Positions 1-7,540 of a stretch of DNA of 64,000 nt are shown here, piece by piece. How positions within the stretch are numbered: position 1 is the first letter of the stretch; every line of letters begins with the position of its first letter. The translations under genes were made by a program, and so were the position numbers. Source of the DNA: Pseudolabrys sp. Root1462 (GTDB lineage Bacteria; Pseudomonadota; Alphaproteobacteria; Rhizobiales; Xanthobacteraceae). The DNA lies in the NCBI RefSeq assembly GCF_001426945.1, contig NZ_LMFS01000001.1, forward strand, positions 41,412 to 105,411, read 5' to 3'. Under the pieces are notes generated by a model. That model made no database searches. It was not told the DNA's origin and was given only the letters and a program-made list of their open reading frames with translations.

Positions 1-1
1 C

Positions 2-1228
2 AAGCTAGAGATGTGGCCGACAGATCGCGTCCTGCCGTCACCCCGAAACGCCCGTACCCATAAGGATGCCCAGGTCGCCGAGATCGCGGGCTCGATACGC
101 GCATTCGGCTTCACGAATCCGATCTTGATCGGAGACGCGGGTGAAGTGATCGCCGGGCATGGTCGTCTCGCGGCGGCCCGCATGCTCCGCTTGACCGAAG
201 TACCTGTCATCCTGTTGAAAGGATTGGACGAGACGCAGCGACGCCAGTTAATGCTCGCTGACAACCGGATTGCGCTGAACGCGGGGTGGGATCTTGAGCT
301 ACTTCACCTCGAGCTGAAGGACCTGTCGGTAATCGGAGCAGACCTTAAGTTGCTCGGATTCACCAAGGGTGAACTCGCGAAGGCACTTACGCCACCGGGC
401 CGAGGCCTGACCGACGAAGACGCCACACCGGCTGTCGAAGACATCGCTGTTACGCGGCCCGGAGACATCTGGGTCTTGGGTCCGCATCGGATTGCCTGCG
501 GGGACAGCACTGACGCGTCCATCGTTGAGAAAGTGCTGGCAGGTTCACTGCCCAACCTGATGGTTACGGATCCGCCCTACGGTGTGAACTACGATCCTGA
601 ATGGCGCCACCGGACCGGCGTCAATAATTCAAGCCGCACTGGCAAGGTCGAGAACGATAGTCGGGCCGACTGGGAGGCGGCATGGGCACTGTTTCCCGGC
701 AACATTGCCTACGTGTGGCATGGTGCCCTCCATGCAGCCACAGTCGCCGCCAGCCTAGAGCGCCAGGGCTTTGCCATCCGGGCCCAGATCATCTGGGCAA
801 AGGAGCGCCTCGTCATCGGCCGCGGCGATTATCACTGGCAGCATGAGCCCTGCTGGTATGCGGTCCGGTCGAAAGGCAACTGGACCGGCGATCGCAAGCA
901 GACAACGCTCTGGACGATCTCCAGCAAGGACCAGGACGCCGAAACCGTTCACGGGACCCAGAAGCCGGTCGAGTGTATGCGCCGGCCGATCCTCAACAAC
1001 ACGAGCCCTGGCGACCTGATCTACGAGCCTTTTCTCGGGAGCGGCACGACCCTCATCGCGGCTGAGAGCTGCGGTCGGGTCTGCCGCGCTGTCGAGCTCT
1101 CGCCCCTCTATGTGGACGTGACCATCCGGCGCTGGCAGGCCTTCACGGGGCGCGCCGCAATTAGGGAAGGCGACGGCCTTTCATTCGATGAAGTCGTCGT
1201 AAAGGCAGCGGAAAATCCGGAGGGGTGA
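2..1228 (+). CDS. ParB-like domain / DNA N6-adenine or N4-cytosine methyltransferase fusion (5' end outside window)
   Basis: A site-specific DNA methyltransferase fused to an N-terminal ParB/Srx-like domain, a combination common in alphaproteobacterial prophages. Residues about 5-75 after the first ATG (position 11) carry the ParB-type signature (NARTH, GHGRL, ADNR). The methylase half has the catalytic DPPYG motif near residue 184 and the AdoMet-binding FLGSGTT motif near residue 340, i.e. the beta-class order with DPPY before FxGxG. The frame is open to the window edge, so a few residues probably lie upstream. It ends one base before a small-terminase gene, which places it in a phage packaging region. 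Methylation of phage DNA is inferred from family and context. Confidence 0.85.
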   Translation, partial: KLEMWPTDRVLPSPRNARTHKDAQVAEIAGSIRAFGFTNPILIGDAGEVIAGHGRLAAARMLRLTEVPVILLKGLDETQRRQLMLADNRIALNAGWDLELLHLELKDLSVIGADLKLLGFTKGELAKALTPPGRGLTDEDATPAVEDIAVTRPGDIWVLGPHRIACGDSTDASIVEKVLAGSLPNLMVTDPPYGVNYDPEWRHRTGVNNSSRTGKVENDSRADWEAAWALFPGNIAYVWHGALHAATVAASLERQGFAIRAQIIWAKERLVIGRGDYHWQHEPCWYAVRSKGNWTGDRKQTTLWTISSKDQDAETVHGTQKPVECMRRPILNNTSPGDLIYEPFLGSGTTLIAAESCGRVCRAVELSPLYVDVTIRRWQAFTGRAAIREGDGLSFDEVVVKAAENPEG

Positions 1229-1229
1229 C

Positions 1230-1688
1230 ATGCGAGGCCGTCGACCAACACCCACACGTATGAAGGTCCTCACCGGCAATCCGGGAAAGCGGCCGCTCAA
1301 CGAGCACGAACCGCGGCCTGAACCGAAAATTCCGGATTGTCCGCCTCAACTGGGGCCAATAGCTCGCGAGGAATGGGATCGGCTTATGGCCGAGCTCTCA
1401 AGCCTTCGTATCATCACCGCTTTGGATCGCTCAGCGCTCGCAGCTTACTGCAACGCGTACGGACTCTGGGCCGAGGCTACTGAGGCTGTTCAGAAATACG
1501 GAACGATGGTCAAATCGCCCACCGGCTATCCAATACAGTCACCTTACGTCTCAATCGCAAACCGCCAAGCTGAAATCATGATGCGTATTGCGTCTGAGTT
1601 TGGATTCACACCGGCAAGCCGTAGCCGAATTGTATCGGCTCCTGAACCGGAGGCTTCATTGTTTGACTGGCCTGAGCCAAAGGAATGA
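1230..1688 (+). CDS. phage terminase small subunit, P27 family
   Basis: DNA-recognition subunit of a phage packaging terminase. The 152-residue protein has the P27-family N-terminus (RGRRPTPTRMKVLTGNPGKR), the central helical part with LDRSALAAYCNAY, and a C-terminal part ending in a typical DPF/W-like tail. It starts one base after the methyltransferase stop. P27 small subunits are normally followed by the large ATPase/nuclease subunit and portal gene. Here only a 61-codon ORF follows and then an unrelated chromosomal gene on the other strand, so this looks like a broken prophage end. Family assignment is firm; function in the present state is doubtful. Confidence 0.85.
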   Translation: MRGRRPTPTRMKVLTGNPGKRPLNEHEPRPEPKIPDCPPQLGPIAREEWDRLMAELSSLRIITALDRSALAAYCNAYGLWAEATEAVQKYGTMVKSPTGYPIQSPYVSIANRQAEIMMRIASEFGFTPASRSRIVSAPEPEASLFDWPEPKE

Positions 1689-1870
1689 CAGCAGTATTGG
1701 GCCTCGTATATGAGGGGCATGTAATTGATGGCCCGCCCCGCTATCGAGGCCGTAGGAAGAATAATGAATCTCGGGCCGACTTGATTTTCCGCAAAGCAAG
1801 TATGACAGTTTTTGGAGAACTATTTGATGCGGGTACCCGGGGACCCTCGGAGCCGGACGGCGCGAAATAA
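1685..1870 (+). CDS. small hypothetical protein at the prophage boundary
   Basis: A 61-residue ORF whose ATG overlaps the stop of the small terminase (ATGA), which suggests translational coupling. It is basic in the first half (a RYRGRRKNN stretch) and shows no motif I recognise, and no membrane segment. It sits where a large terminase subunit would be expected but does not resemble one. It may be a real small phage gene or the out-of-place start of a deleted one. Confidence 0.4.
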   Translation: MTAVLGLVYEGHVIDGPPRYRGRRKNNESRADLIFRKASMTVFGELFDAGTRGPSEPDGAK

Positions 1871-1935
1871 CGCCGCCTCGACGCCGGGGGCTCTCTCTAC
1901 GACCAGGGTCGCCATCCGTGAGAAGGTCTTAGACG

Positions 1936-2463
1936 TTAGACGTCTTTTTTGATGACAGACAAGTTGCCGCTGCGCTCAAGCCGCGCTTCCTTAACGTCCG
2001 CCGGACTTTCTATCCCGTGCGCACGCAGGTCTTCTGCCAAGTCGTCATTGGACATATGAGCCTGACGTCGTGCGGCCTCGTCCACCCGACCTCGTTCGAT
2101 AATCTTGGTGCTATACCCTTTGATCAGCGTGCCTAGACGCGGCGAATCCCGCGAAATATAGGATAGCAGCCAATGGGCCAAGATAAGCGTTAGAGTTCCA
2201 GCAAAGGACGCGATAAATGGGGCCGTGCCGGATATCGCCCTGCTGGCAAGAGAGCCGATAATAATTACCAAGATGGCGTCAAAAGCGGTCGCGGAGCTAA
2301 GAAAGCGCTTTTTTGCTATCCGCACGTAGAAAATTAGTACGGCGAACACAACGACGGCGCGGGCGCAAACTTGAAGCACGCTGAGCTCTTGCGCTTTGTC
2401 GGCCGATAGACCCAGCACCGCATCCAACGTAATCGCAAACCACAGCCCATCGATTTGCATCAA
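1936..2463 (-). CDS. DUF421 (YetF/YdfR-type) membrane protein
   Basis: A 175-residue inner-membrane protein of the DUF421 family. Three hydrophobic segments lie at about residues 30-50, 60-80 and 82-100, followed by a cytoplasmic part containing the family pattern (LGTLIKGYSTKIIERGRVDE) and a small C-terminal domain. YetF-type proteins are linked to stress and spore envelope functions in Bacillus; the biochemical role is unknown. It ends with a Lys/Asp tail (VIKKDV). It separates the prophage remnant from the denitrification island, is convergent with the phage genes, and appears monocistronic. Confidence 0.8.
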   Translation of the reverse strand: MMQIDGLWFAITLDAVLGLSADKAQELSVLQVCARAVVVFAVLIFYVRIAKKRFLSSATAFDAILVIIIGSLASRAISGTAPFIASFAGTLTLILAHWLLSYISRDSPRLGTLIKGYSTKIIERGRVDEAARRQAHMSNDDLAEDLRAHGIESPADVKEARLERSGNLSVIKKDV

Positions 2464-2903
2464 GTGCCGAATCTTCGTCGGATTGCAGGCGAAGTCCTCG
2501 CCTCATGGAGAGGACTCAACCCGCTTTAGCTTCTTTGGCAGGGCTTTCGCCTTTTCCTCAACTAAGAGCCTTTGGATAGGCCGTGCAACTCCGCGTCCTT
2601 TCCGTCCTAAAACAAACGGCCTGGCGCTCTAACTTGCCCAGCCGACAAACCGCTCCGCGGTTAGCTTCCATGATTGTTTTGAACGCTTTATTTTAATATC
2701 TCGATACCGAAATTCAAGGCGACCAGTAGTCAGAATTATCCGTGTGCCCGGAAGCGCAGAGCTCTGGATTGACTCGTGCCACGCTCAACAAGTTTCGTTA
2801 GCGAATTGGCCGAAAATCTCGACGGCCGTCCAGTGTAAAGTTTCTTCTACCCTCGTTTGGCTCGATTCGGTATGCAAGAAGCGCCAAAGCGAGTGTCGCC
2901 TAT
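2464..2903. other. intergenic region between DUF421 gene and Crp/Fnr gene
   Basis: About 440 bases without a supported gene. The short ORFs here lack ribosome sites and motifs. It must hold the divergent promoters of both neighbours. An AT-rich patch around 2685-2710 is the most promoter-like part. No TTG-N8-CAA box was found, so autoregulation of the downstream regulator by an FNR-type site is not visible. Confidence 0.5.
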
Positions 2904-3599
2904 ATGTCTGAATTGGACCAATCCCTAGTCTCTGGGTTCCCCTTGTTTAGCGGTCTGCAAAAGGCCGATCTGGACGAAATCCTGAGAGAGGCACACCCAT
3001 TGCATCGACCCAAGAACACGGTGGTGTTCGAACAGGGCGAAGATGCGCACTCCTTCTTCGTGCTACTGCATGGGCACGTGCGTGCGACGAAGATGACGCC
3101 GAATGGCCACCAGATTGTCGTGCGCTACGTCACCCCCGGTGAGACTTTCGGCGTCGCCGCCGCGCTCGGGTTGGACGCTTACCCGGCTACGGCGACTGCG
3201 GTCGATGACAGTCTTGTTCTGGCTTGGCCGTCGGCCTCGTGGCCGCGACTGTCGGCGAGATATCCGGTATTGGTGGCGAAAACCTTGCAGACCGTGGGCG
3301 AGCGTCTCCAAGACTCGCATACCCGGATTGTCGAGATGTCGACCGAGCAGGTCGAACGGCGCGTGGCTCGGGCGCTGCTGCGTCTCATCCGCCAAGCGGG
3401 ACGCAAGACGGACAAGGGCATCGAGATCGATTTTCCCATAAGCCGCCAGGACATCGCCGAAATGACCGGGACGACGCTTTACAGCGTTAGCCGCGTCCTG
3501 AGCAGTTGGGAAGGGCAGGGCATCGTCGAGGGCGGACGCCAGAAAATCCTGGTGTGCAATCCGCATAAGCTGGCTCAGATCGGAGACGAAGTTAGTTGA
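2904..3599 (+). CDS. Crp/Fnr-family transcriptional regulator, NnrR-like
   Basis: A 231-residue regulator: a cyclic-nucleotide-binding-type beta barrel at about residues 15-120, a dimer helix, and a C-terminal winged helix (about 170-215) with the recognition stretch ISRQDIAEMTGTTLYSVSR. It lacks the N-terminal cysteine cluster of oxygen-sensing FNR. This fits the NnrR/DNR group, which senses nitric oxide and activates nir, nor and nos genes. Its position beside the denitrification genes and the TTG-N8-CAA palindromes at 6761 and 7452 support that role; the signal is inferred. Its 3' end overlaps the convergent DUF1858 gene by 25 bases. Confidence 0.85.
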   Translation: MSELDQSLVSGFPLFSGLQKADLDEILREAHPLHRPKNTVVFEQGEDAHSFFVLLHGHVRATKMTPNGHQIVVRYVTPGETFGVAAALGLDAYPATATAVDDSLVLAWPSASWPRLSARYPVLVAKTLQTVGERLQDSHTRIVEMSTEQVERRVARALLRLIRQAGRKTDKGIEIDFPISRQDIAEMTGTTLYSVSRVLSSWEGQGIVEGGRQKILVCNPHKLAQIGDEVS

Positions 3600-3808
3600 A
3601 CCGCTCGGGCTCTGTTCAAGGCGGCGAGGAATGTCGCCGTTTCGATTCCGTATTCCTCGCAGGAATCACGAATAGTGTGGAACGGCGCGATAGGACAGCC
3701 CACGCAGCCCATGCGAAAGTCAAGAAACACGCGGATCGTCGCCGGCCACGTGTGCATCACATCACCCACGAAGCTCTCGGATTGGATGTCTTCCATGTCG
3801 CCTGTCAT
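3575..3808 (-). CDS. DUF1858 domain protein (redox disulfide type)
   Basis: A small protein with the DUF1858 core WPATIRVFLDFRMGCVGCP, including the CxxC pair typical of these hybrid-cluster-associated domains, followed by a helical part (FLAALN). DUF1858 proteins are common next to denitrification and NO-response genes; a thiol-redox or metal role is assumed. The frame is open up to 3883, but family members start close to the domain, so I place the start at the ATG at 3808; an ATG at 3796 is equally possible and has a weak AGG ahead. It is the last gene of the leftward operon. Confidence 0.75.
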   Translation of the reverse strand: MTGDMEDIQSESFVGDVMHTWPATIRVFLDFRMGCVGCPIAPFHTIRDSCEEYGIETATFLAALNRARAVQLTSSPI

Positions 3809-3889
3809 GAAGAAGAGCGTAGCTGGCCGAAATGGTAATTTGTTGCGCGAGAGCAAACAGGTCCTCATTTCGGCGCTGCACAAACGGCC

Positions 3890-4114
3890 TCAAGGATCGG
3901 GCGTCTGGCCGGCGTAGCGGTGCAGGAACGCATTGAAGGCCTTCCATGAGGTCGGCGAATTTTCGCGCAGAGCGGCGCAGGCTTGCCCCGCAAGCCGGCA
4001 AGCGGCTTCAATCTGGCCGAGTGCCGCAAGCGCCTTTAGACTCTCCAGAAGAAGCTTCTCAAGCTGCGGCGGAATGGGTTCGGGCGGATCGATCGAGACT
4101 CGATGCGCAGTCAT
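3890..4114 (-). CDS. small protein of denitrification accessory operon, unknown function
   Basis: A 74-residue protein, predicted almost wholly alpha-helical, with two cysteines (CRLAGQACAAL) seven residues apart in the middle and Pro-rich ends. I do not recognise the family. Its start overlaps the stop of the DUF59 gene (ATGA), so it is translationally coupled to it. This tight coupling with an iron-sulfur-assembly-like protein and a DUF1858 protein suggests a part in metal or redox handling under anaerobic NO stress, but this is inference from position only. Confidence 0.65.
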   Translation of the reverse strand: MTAHRVSIDPPEPIPPQLEKLLLESLKALAALGQIEAACRLAGQACAALRENSPTSWKAFNAFLHRYAGQTPDP

Positions 4115-4443
4115 GTGTCGTTATCCGGACCGAAGCCGAGTTGCACGCGGGCCGAGGCCGTCATCATTTCCGGCGTCCAGGCGGGGTCGTAAGTGAGCGA
4201 GACTTCGGCGGAGGTTACGCCAGGGACGGCAATGGCCGCTTCGCGTGCGCCGTCCTTCAGGAATGACGACGCCGGGCAGCCACGCGTCGTCGTCGTCATG
4301 AGGATGCGCGCGCGGCCGCAATCGTTGACGCCGATGACATAGACCAATCCGAGGTCGACAATGTTGAGACCGAGCTCGGGGTCGATGACAAGGCGTAGCG
4401 CGTTTTCGATGCGCTGGCCGAGTTCCTCCTGAGGCGCCACCAT
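4111..4443 (-). CDS. DUF59/MIP18-family metal-sulfur cluster assembly factor
   Basis: A 110-residue MIP18/SufT/PaaD-type protein. The family core VIDPELGLNIVDLGLVY is near residue 20, followed by the TTRGCPASSFL segment with the conserved cysteine and a C-terminal WTPEMMTASAR helix region. Related proteins help insert or repair Fe-S clusters. It overlaps the upstream DUF2249 gene by one base (TGATG) and the downstream 74-residue gene by four, so the three are translated as a unit. Within the denitrification operon it may protect Fe-S enzymes from NO damage (inference). Confidence 0.85.
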   Translation of the reverse strand: MVAPQEELGQRIENALRLVIDPELGLNIVDLGLVYVIGVNDCGRARILMTTTTRGCPASSFLKDGAREAAIAVPGVTSAEVSLTYDPAWTPEMMTASARVQLGFGPDNDT

Positions 4444-4961
4444 CAGGAAGCCTCCGGTCGTCCGACCCGCACCAGAACCTTGTAGGTGGTGCCGTCCGGC
4501 TCAAAGCCGCCACGCCAGGTATGACCGCGCTTGGCGAGCTGCGGAAACAGGAAGACTGGCTCGCGGCAGAGCAGGGCGCTCAGCACGTCGCCGGGCTGCA
4601 TGGTCTCGAGCCCGGCAAGGATGCGCACCATCGGCTCCGGTGGATCGAGGTCGCGATTGTCGAGATTGCGAACCGGGCTTGGCCACGGCTCATCGCAAGC
4701 GGCGCCTTTCGGCGCGGCTGTTTCCACCACCAAATCCGCGGGGGTGAGCAGCACCTCCCAGTCGCCGCCGTCGATTTCCTTGGCATCATGGGTAAAGCCT
4801 TTCGAGCCGAGCACGTGCAGCAGCGGTGTCGGCTTGAATGTCGCGTAGAGCCGCAAGCCTTGGCCGGGCGTGAGTGCATTCACGGCGGCCATGATCTCTC
4901 CGAAGGGCTCGCCGCCGGCCCTCAGGGTCGGCCGCACGTCAACTTCCACAAATTCTGTCAT
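4443..4961 (-). CDS. tandem DUF2249 protein
   Basis: A 172-residue soluble protein with two DUF2249 domains: the first starts at VDVRPTLRAGGEPFGEI and the second near residue 100 at LDNRDLDPPEPMVRI. DUF2249 proteins frequently accompany Fe-S scission/repair (ScdA/Ric-type) and denitrification genes; their chemistry is not established. Two ATGs are available; the one at 4961 is chosen because a GAGGAG ribosome site ends six bases before it, whereas the ATG at 4967 would lie directly on that site. A single-domain relative is encoded two genes upstream. Confidence 0.8.
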   Translation of the reverse strand: MTEFVEVDVRPTLRAGGEPFGEIMAAVNALTPGQGLRLYATFKPTPLLHVLGSKGFTHDAKEIDGGDWEVLLTPADLVVETAAPKGAACDEPWPSPVRNLDNRDLDPPEPMVRILAGLETMQPGDVLSALLCREPVFLFPQLAKRGHTWRGGFEPDGTTYKVLVRVGRPEAS

Positions 4962-4983
4962 GATCATCTCCTCAGTGAGGGGG

Positions 4984-6324
4984 CTATGAAGAAAGCAAAG
5001 CCAGTCTCTGCGTCAGTTGTGGCAGCCGCATTTCCGGTTTGACGTCGAGCATCAGGCGGATGCGCACGATGTGCATTGCGACGCCGACCGTTCCGGCGAG
5101 CATCAGCGCCGCTGACAGGCGAAACCCGACGGGCGCCTCGAGCAACAGACAGGAGGTCGCGCTCCAAACGGCTGTGAAATAGAGCCAGAACCATTTGGCA
5201 GCCCGCGACTCGACAACCAGGTCCTGAACGCGTGGCGTCGCGGTTTTGCCGAGCACCGGGCCGTAGCATTCCAGCCAGGTCAGGAAGGCGACGATTTTGT
5301 AGAGCTTCGCGAGGCCGAGGCCCGTGAGCCAGCCGAAGACCGCCAGGAAGACGACGGCTCCGATCTGGGCCTCGAAGCGGCCAGCGGCGGCCAGAACGAT
5401 CGACAGCAGGAGAACACCGCCAAGACAGACGAGCGCGACGGCGGCCATGCGAGCGTTGAGCTCGATCTTACGGCGTTTCCGGGCCTGGTACAGATGCAGG
5501 ACATCTCTGCCATAACGTACCAGTGCGAAGGATCCGATTAGACTCGCGGCAAGGAGGATGGCGCCGGGGTCCCGACCGAGGCTGATCGCGCCGGCTCCAC
5601 CCAATATGGCGAGTGCCAGCGCCGCCGTGCCGAAATTCAGAACTGCGCGCGATCGGGCCGTTTCGGCTTCCGGCGCCAGCATGAACATGGCGAGTAGCCG
5701 ATAGCTGACGCCGATCGCGGTAAATGTCAGCCAGCCGGCGAGGCCCGCTGTTGCGTGTACGGGAATTCCGTAAGCCGCCATGTCACCGAGCGATGTGGCG
5801 CCGGTCGTGCCATCGAGGACCAACGCAAAGATGATGCCGAGCGCAACTGTGGCCGCGGCGCAGAGCAGGCCAATCGTAACGAAACGCGCCGCAAGCGGTA
5901 GCGGTCGCGCTCGCCACAAGGAGCGGCCAAGGTTCCACAGCGCCAGTGCGAAGCCTGTGCCGAGCAGGGCCGCCGCGGCAGTGAGACAAGAATGCGGCGC
6001 GGGAATGCGGCCCCCAAGCTGCAGAAAGCCGCCAAGCAGCGCGAGCAAACCTGCTACGAGCAGCACGAGGGTCGGCAAGGGCAGGGTGTTGCTGTAGATC
6101 GGCTTGGCGATCAGCACCGGCACAAACTGAAATAATGCGCCGAGCATCAGCAGGCTAAGCCAGCCGATCGCGATGAGGTGGACGACGACGAGCGATTCGG
6201 GACTACTGAGCGCGGCGGCGGGAAATCCGAATCCAGCCGCCATCAGCGCTTCACCTGCCAGTAGGCACGCCAGCGCAGCGGCGAAGTAGGACATCGACCA
6301 GCGGGAGAGGGTAGCGCCGATCAC
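4984..6324 (-). CDS. polytopic membrane protein, heme-copper-oxidase subunit I / NnrS-like
   Basis: A 446-residue protein with about twelve hydrophobic segments. Histidine-bearing helices such as VVHLIAIGWLSLLMLGALFQ and IPVHATAGLAGWLTFTAIG resemble those of NnrS and of the heme-copper-oxidase-I-like proteins found beside denitrification genes. NnrS is a heme- and copper-containing membrane protein that relieves NO stress. The match here is by overall pattern, so the exact family is uncertain. It lies between the two DUF2249 genes, with 22 bases to the downstream one, and belongs to the leftward operon starting at 6634. Confidence 0.65.
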   Translation of the reverse strand: MIGATLSRWSMSYFAAALACLLAGEALMAAGFGFPAAALSSPESLVVVHLIAIGWLSLLMLGALFQFVPVLIAKPIYSNTLPLPTLVLLVAGLLALLGGFLQLGGRIPAPHSCLTAAAALLGTGFALALWNLGRSLWRARPLPLAARFVTIGLLCAAATVALGIIFALVLDGTTGATSLGDMAAYGIPVHATAGLAGWLTFTAIGVSYRLLAMFMLAPEAETARSRAVLNFGTAALALAILGGAGAISLGRDPGAILLAASLIGSFALVRYGRDVLHLYQARKRRKIELNARMAAVALVCLGGVLLLSIVLAAAGRFEAQIGAVVFLAVFGWLTGLGLAKLYKIVAFLTWLECYGPVLGKTATPRVQDLVVESRAAKWFWLYFTAVWSATSCLLLEAPVGFRLSAALMLAGTVGVAMHIVRIRLMLDVKPEMRLPQLTQRLALLSS

Positions 6325-6348
6325 GAGGGCCGTCTTTCAGGTGAGGCA

Positions 6349-6366
6349 CCGGCGGCGGGCCGCCGG
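6349..6366. other. GC-rich intercistronic hairpin
   Basis: A perfect 8-bp stem with a 2-base loop (CCGGCGGC / GCCGCCGG) between the small DUF2249 gene and the membrane-protein gene. There is no T-run, so it is more likely an mRNA processing or stability element than a terminator. Confidence 0.4.
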
Positions 6367-6385
6367 CGCCGGTGGGTGGACGGGG

Positions 6386-6634
6386 TTATGCGGCCTTCTG
6401 CTGTCGGCCGATCTCGACGCGCCAGACCTCCGGACCGCGCTCGAGATAGGTCCAGGAGAACTGGCGCGGGTATTCGGCCTCGAGCTGGTAATAGAGCGGC
6501 TTCGGATCGTGATCGTTGACCAGGACGAAGGCGCCGCCGACCGCGAGTTGATTGACCAGTTCGAAAATCTTGCGATGCCGTTGGGCGGGCACGAGGCTTC
6601 GGACGTCGACTTCGCCAGGCGAGGATTGGGTCAT
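6386..6634 (-). CDS. single-domain DUF2249 protein
   Basis: An 82-residue protein matching DUF2249 over its full length, with the family stretches VDVRSLVPAQRHRKIFEL and LYYQLEAEYPRQFSW. An AAGGAG site sits nine bases before the ATG. It is the first gene of the leftward accessory operon and stands divergent to the pseudoazurin gene. The shared upstream region holds the NnrR-like palindrome at 6761, so this operon is probably induced with denitrification. The biochemical role of DUF2249 is not known. Confidence 0.8.
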   Translation of the reverse strand: MTQSSPGEVDVRSLVPAQRHRKIFELVNQLAVGGAFVLVNDHDPKPLYYQLEAEYPRQFSWTYLERGPEVWRVEIGRQQKAA

Positions 6635-6735
6635 TCAAGTTCTCCTTCGATTGATTCCAATTTGCAGGTGTGCCGCCGGGGCGTGACTGAAGCGGATGCT
6701 TACCGCTCACGCGTCGGGGCAGCGCGGATGCATCA

Positions 6736-6749
6736 TTGATCGCAGTCAG
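6736..6749. promoter_or_regulatory. partial FNR-like site
   Basis: TTGATCGCAGTCAG matches the FNR consensus TTGAT-N4-ATCAA in its left half and in three of five bases of the right half. It lies 25 bases from the stronger palindrome at 6761, in the divergent region between the DUF2249 and pseudoazurin genes. It may be a second, weaker site, or chance. Confidence 0.35.
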
Positions 6750-6759
6750 CCTCGGCGAG

Positions 6760-6775
6760 TTTGCGCCAGCGCAAA
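6760..6775. promoter_or_regulatory. NnrR/FNR-type palindrome between divergent operons
   Basis: A perfect 16-base inverted repeat, TTTGCGC-CA-GCGCAAA, containing the Crp/Fnr-family core TTG-N8-CAA in the form TTGCG-N4-CGCAA. Its centre is about 106 bases before the pseudoazurin ATG and 133 bases before the DUF2249 ATG, which suits activation of either operon. The regulator encoded at 2904 is the obvious candidate to bind it. Confidence 0.65.
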
Positions 6776-6873
6776 GAAAACGCGCGACGTTGGCCGCACA
6801 TACGCTCCCGTCGGCCTGAGGAGACCGCGCATCCTGCACGGGCGCCGCCTAGGGCGACGAAGAGGAGCGAAAG

Positions 6874-7332
6874 ATGAGACTTGCGAAAGTTCTGCTTGCC
6901 GCGAGCGTGATCGTGCTCGCCAGCGGCGTTGCGGCCGGAGCGGCCGAATATCAGGTCCAGACACTGAACATGTCGGCCCACGGCATGTTCCAGTTTGAGC
7001 CGCAGCAGCTGAAGATTCAGCCGGGCGACACCGTGCACTTCATCGCCAAGGACAAGGGCCATAATGTCGAATCGATCGAAGGGATGCTGCCGGACGGTGC
7101 GACGCCGTTCAAAGGCGGCTTCGGCCAAGATCTCACCGTCACCTTCACGCAGGCCGGCGTGTACGGCATCAAATGCGCGCCGCACTACGGCATGGGCATG
7201 GTCGGCCTGATCGTGGTCGGCGATGCTGCCGTGAACCTGCAGAAGGCGGAAGTGGTCAACCACCCCGGCAAGGCCAAGCCGACCTTCGCGGCGCTCTTCA
7301 AGGCGATCGGCACGCAAACCGCGCAGCACTGA
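6874..7332 (+). CDS. pseudoazurin (periplasmic type 1 copper electron carrier)
   Basis: A 152-residue blue copper protein that passes electrons to NirK and probably NosZ in the periplasm. It has a signal peptide (cleavage expected after AGA at about residue 23) and a cupredoxin fold with type 1 copper ligands His63 (KGHN), Cys101, His104 and Met109 in CAPHYGMGM, the pseudoazurin spacing. The C-terminal helices are typical of the family. AGGAG lies nine bases before the ATG. It stands alone between an FNR-like palindrome and a hairpin, next to the nos operon. Confidence 0.92.
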   Translation: MRLAKVLLAASVIVLASGVAAGAAEYQVQTLNMSAHGMFQFEPQQLKIQPGDTVHFIAKDKGHNVESIEGMLPDGATPFKGGFGQDLTVTFTQAGVYGIKCAPHYGMGMVGLIVVGDAAVNLQKAEVVNHPGKAKPTFAALFKAIGTQTAQH

Positions 7333-7366
7333 CCTCCATACCCGAATCGTAAAATGGAACCTGGGC

Positions 7367-7389
7367 GGAGGACGAATAGCTCGTCCTCC
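7367..7389. terminator. hairpin after pseudoazurin gene
   Basis: A 9-bp perfect stem (GGAGGACGA / TCGTCCTCC) with a 5-base loop, 35 bases after the pseudoazurin stop. No T-run follows, so it may be a weak or factor-dependent terminator that separates pseudoazurin from nosR. Confidence 0.5.
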
Positions 7390-7451
7390 TCAACCCGTGC
7401 CGTGGCGCGTTTGCCCGTTCAGCGGACCGGCCCATGGCCGAATGTATCGTA

Positions 7452-7465
7452 TTGCGATGGATCAA
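7452..7465 (+). promoter_or_regulatory. FNR/NnrR/FixK-type box before nosR
   Basis: TTGCGATGGATCAA fits TTG-N8-CAA, with a TTGCG left half like the palindrome at 6761 and a canonical ATCAA right half. Its centre lies about 82 bases before the nosR start, a normal distance for a class II activated promoter with a short leader. It would place the nos operon under the same Crp/Fnr regulator. Confidence 0.65.
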
Positions 7466-7540
7466 GGACGCACACTGGTCCTCGCGGCAAGGTGCCGTCC
7501 GGCCGTGCCAAACGGCCGGCAACTGCCGGAATAGCATTCG

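Noticed and set aside
2768-2790. TTGACTC ... CTCAA stretch before the Crp/Fnr gene as an FNR box
   Set aside because: The half-sites are 14 bases apart, not 8, so they do not fit a Crp/Fnr-type site.
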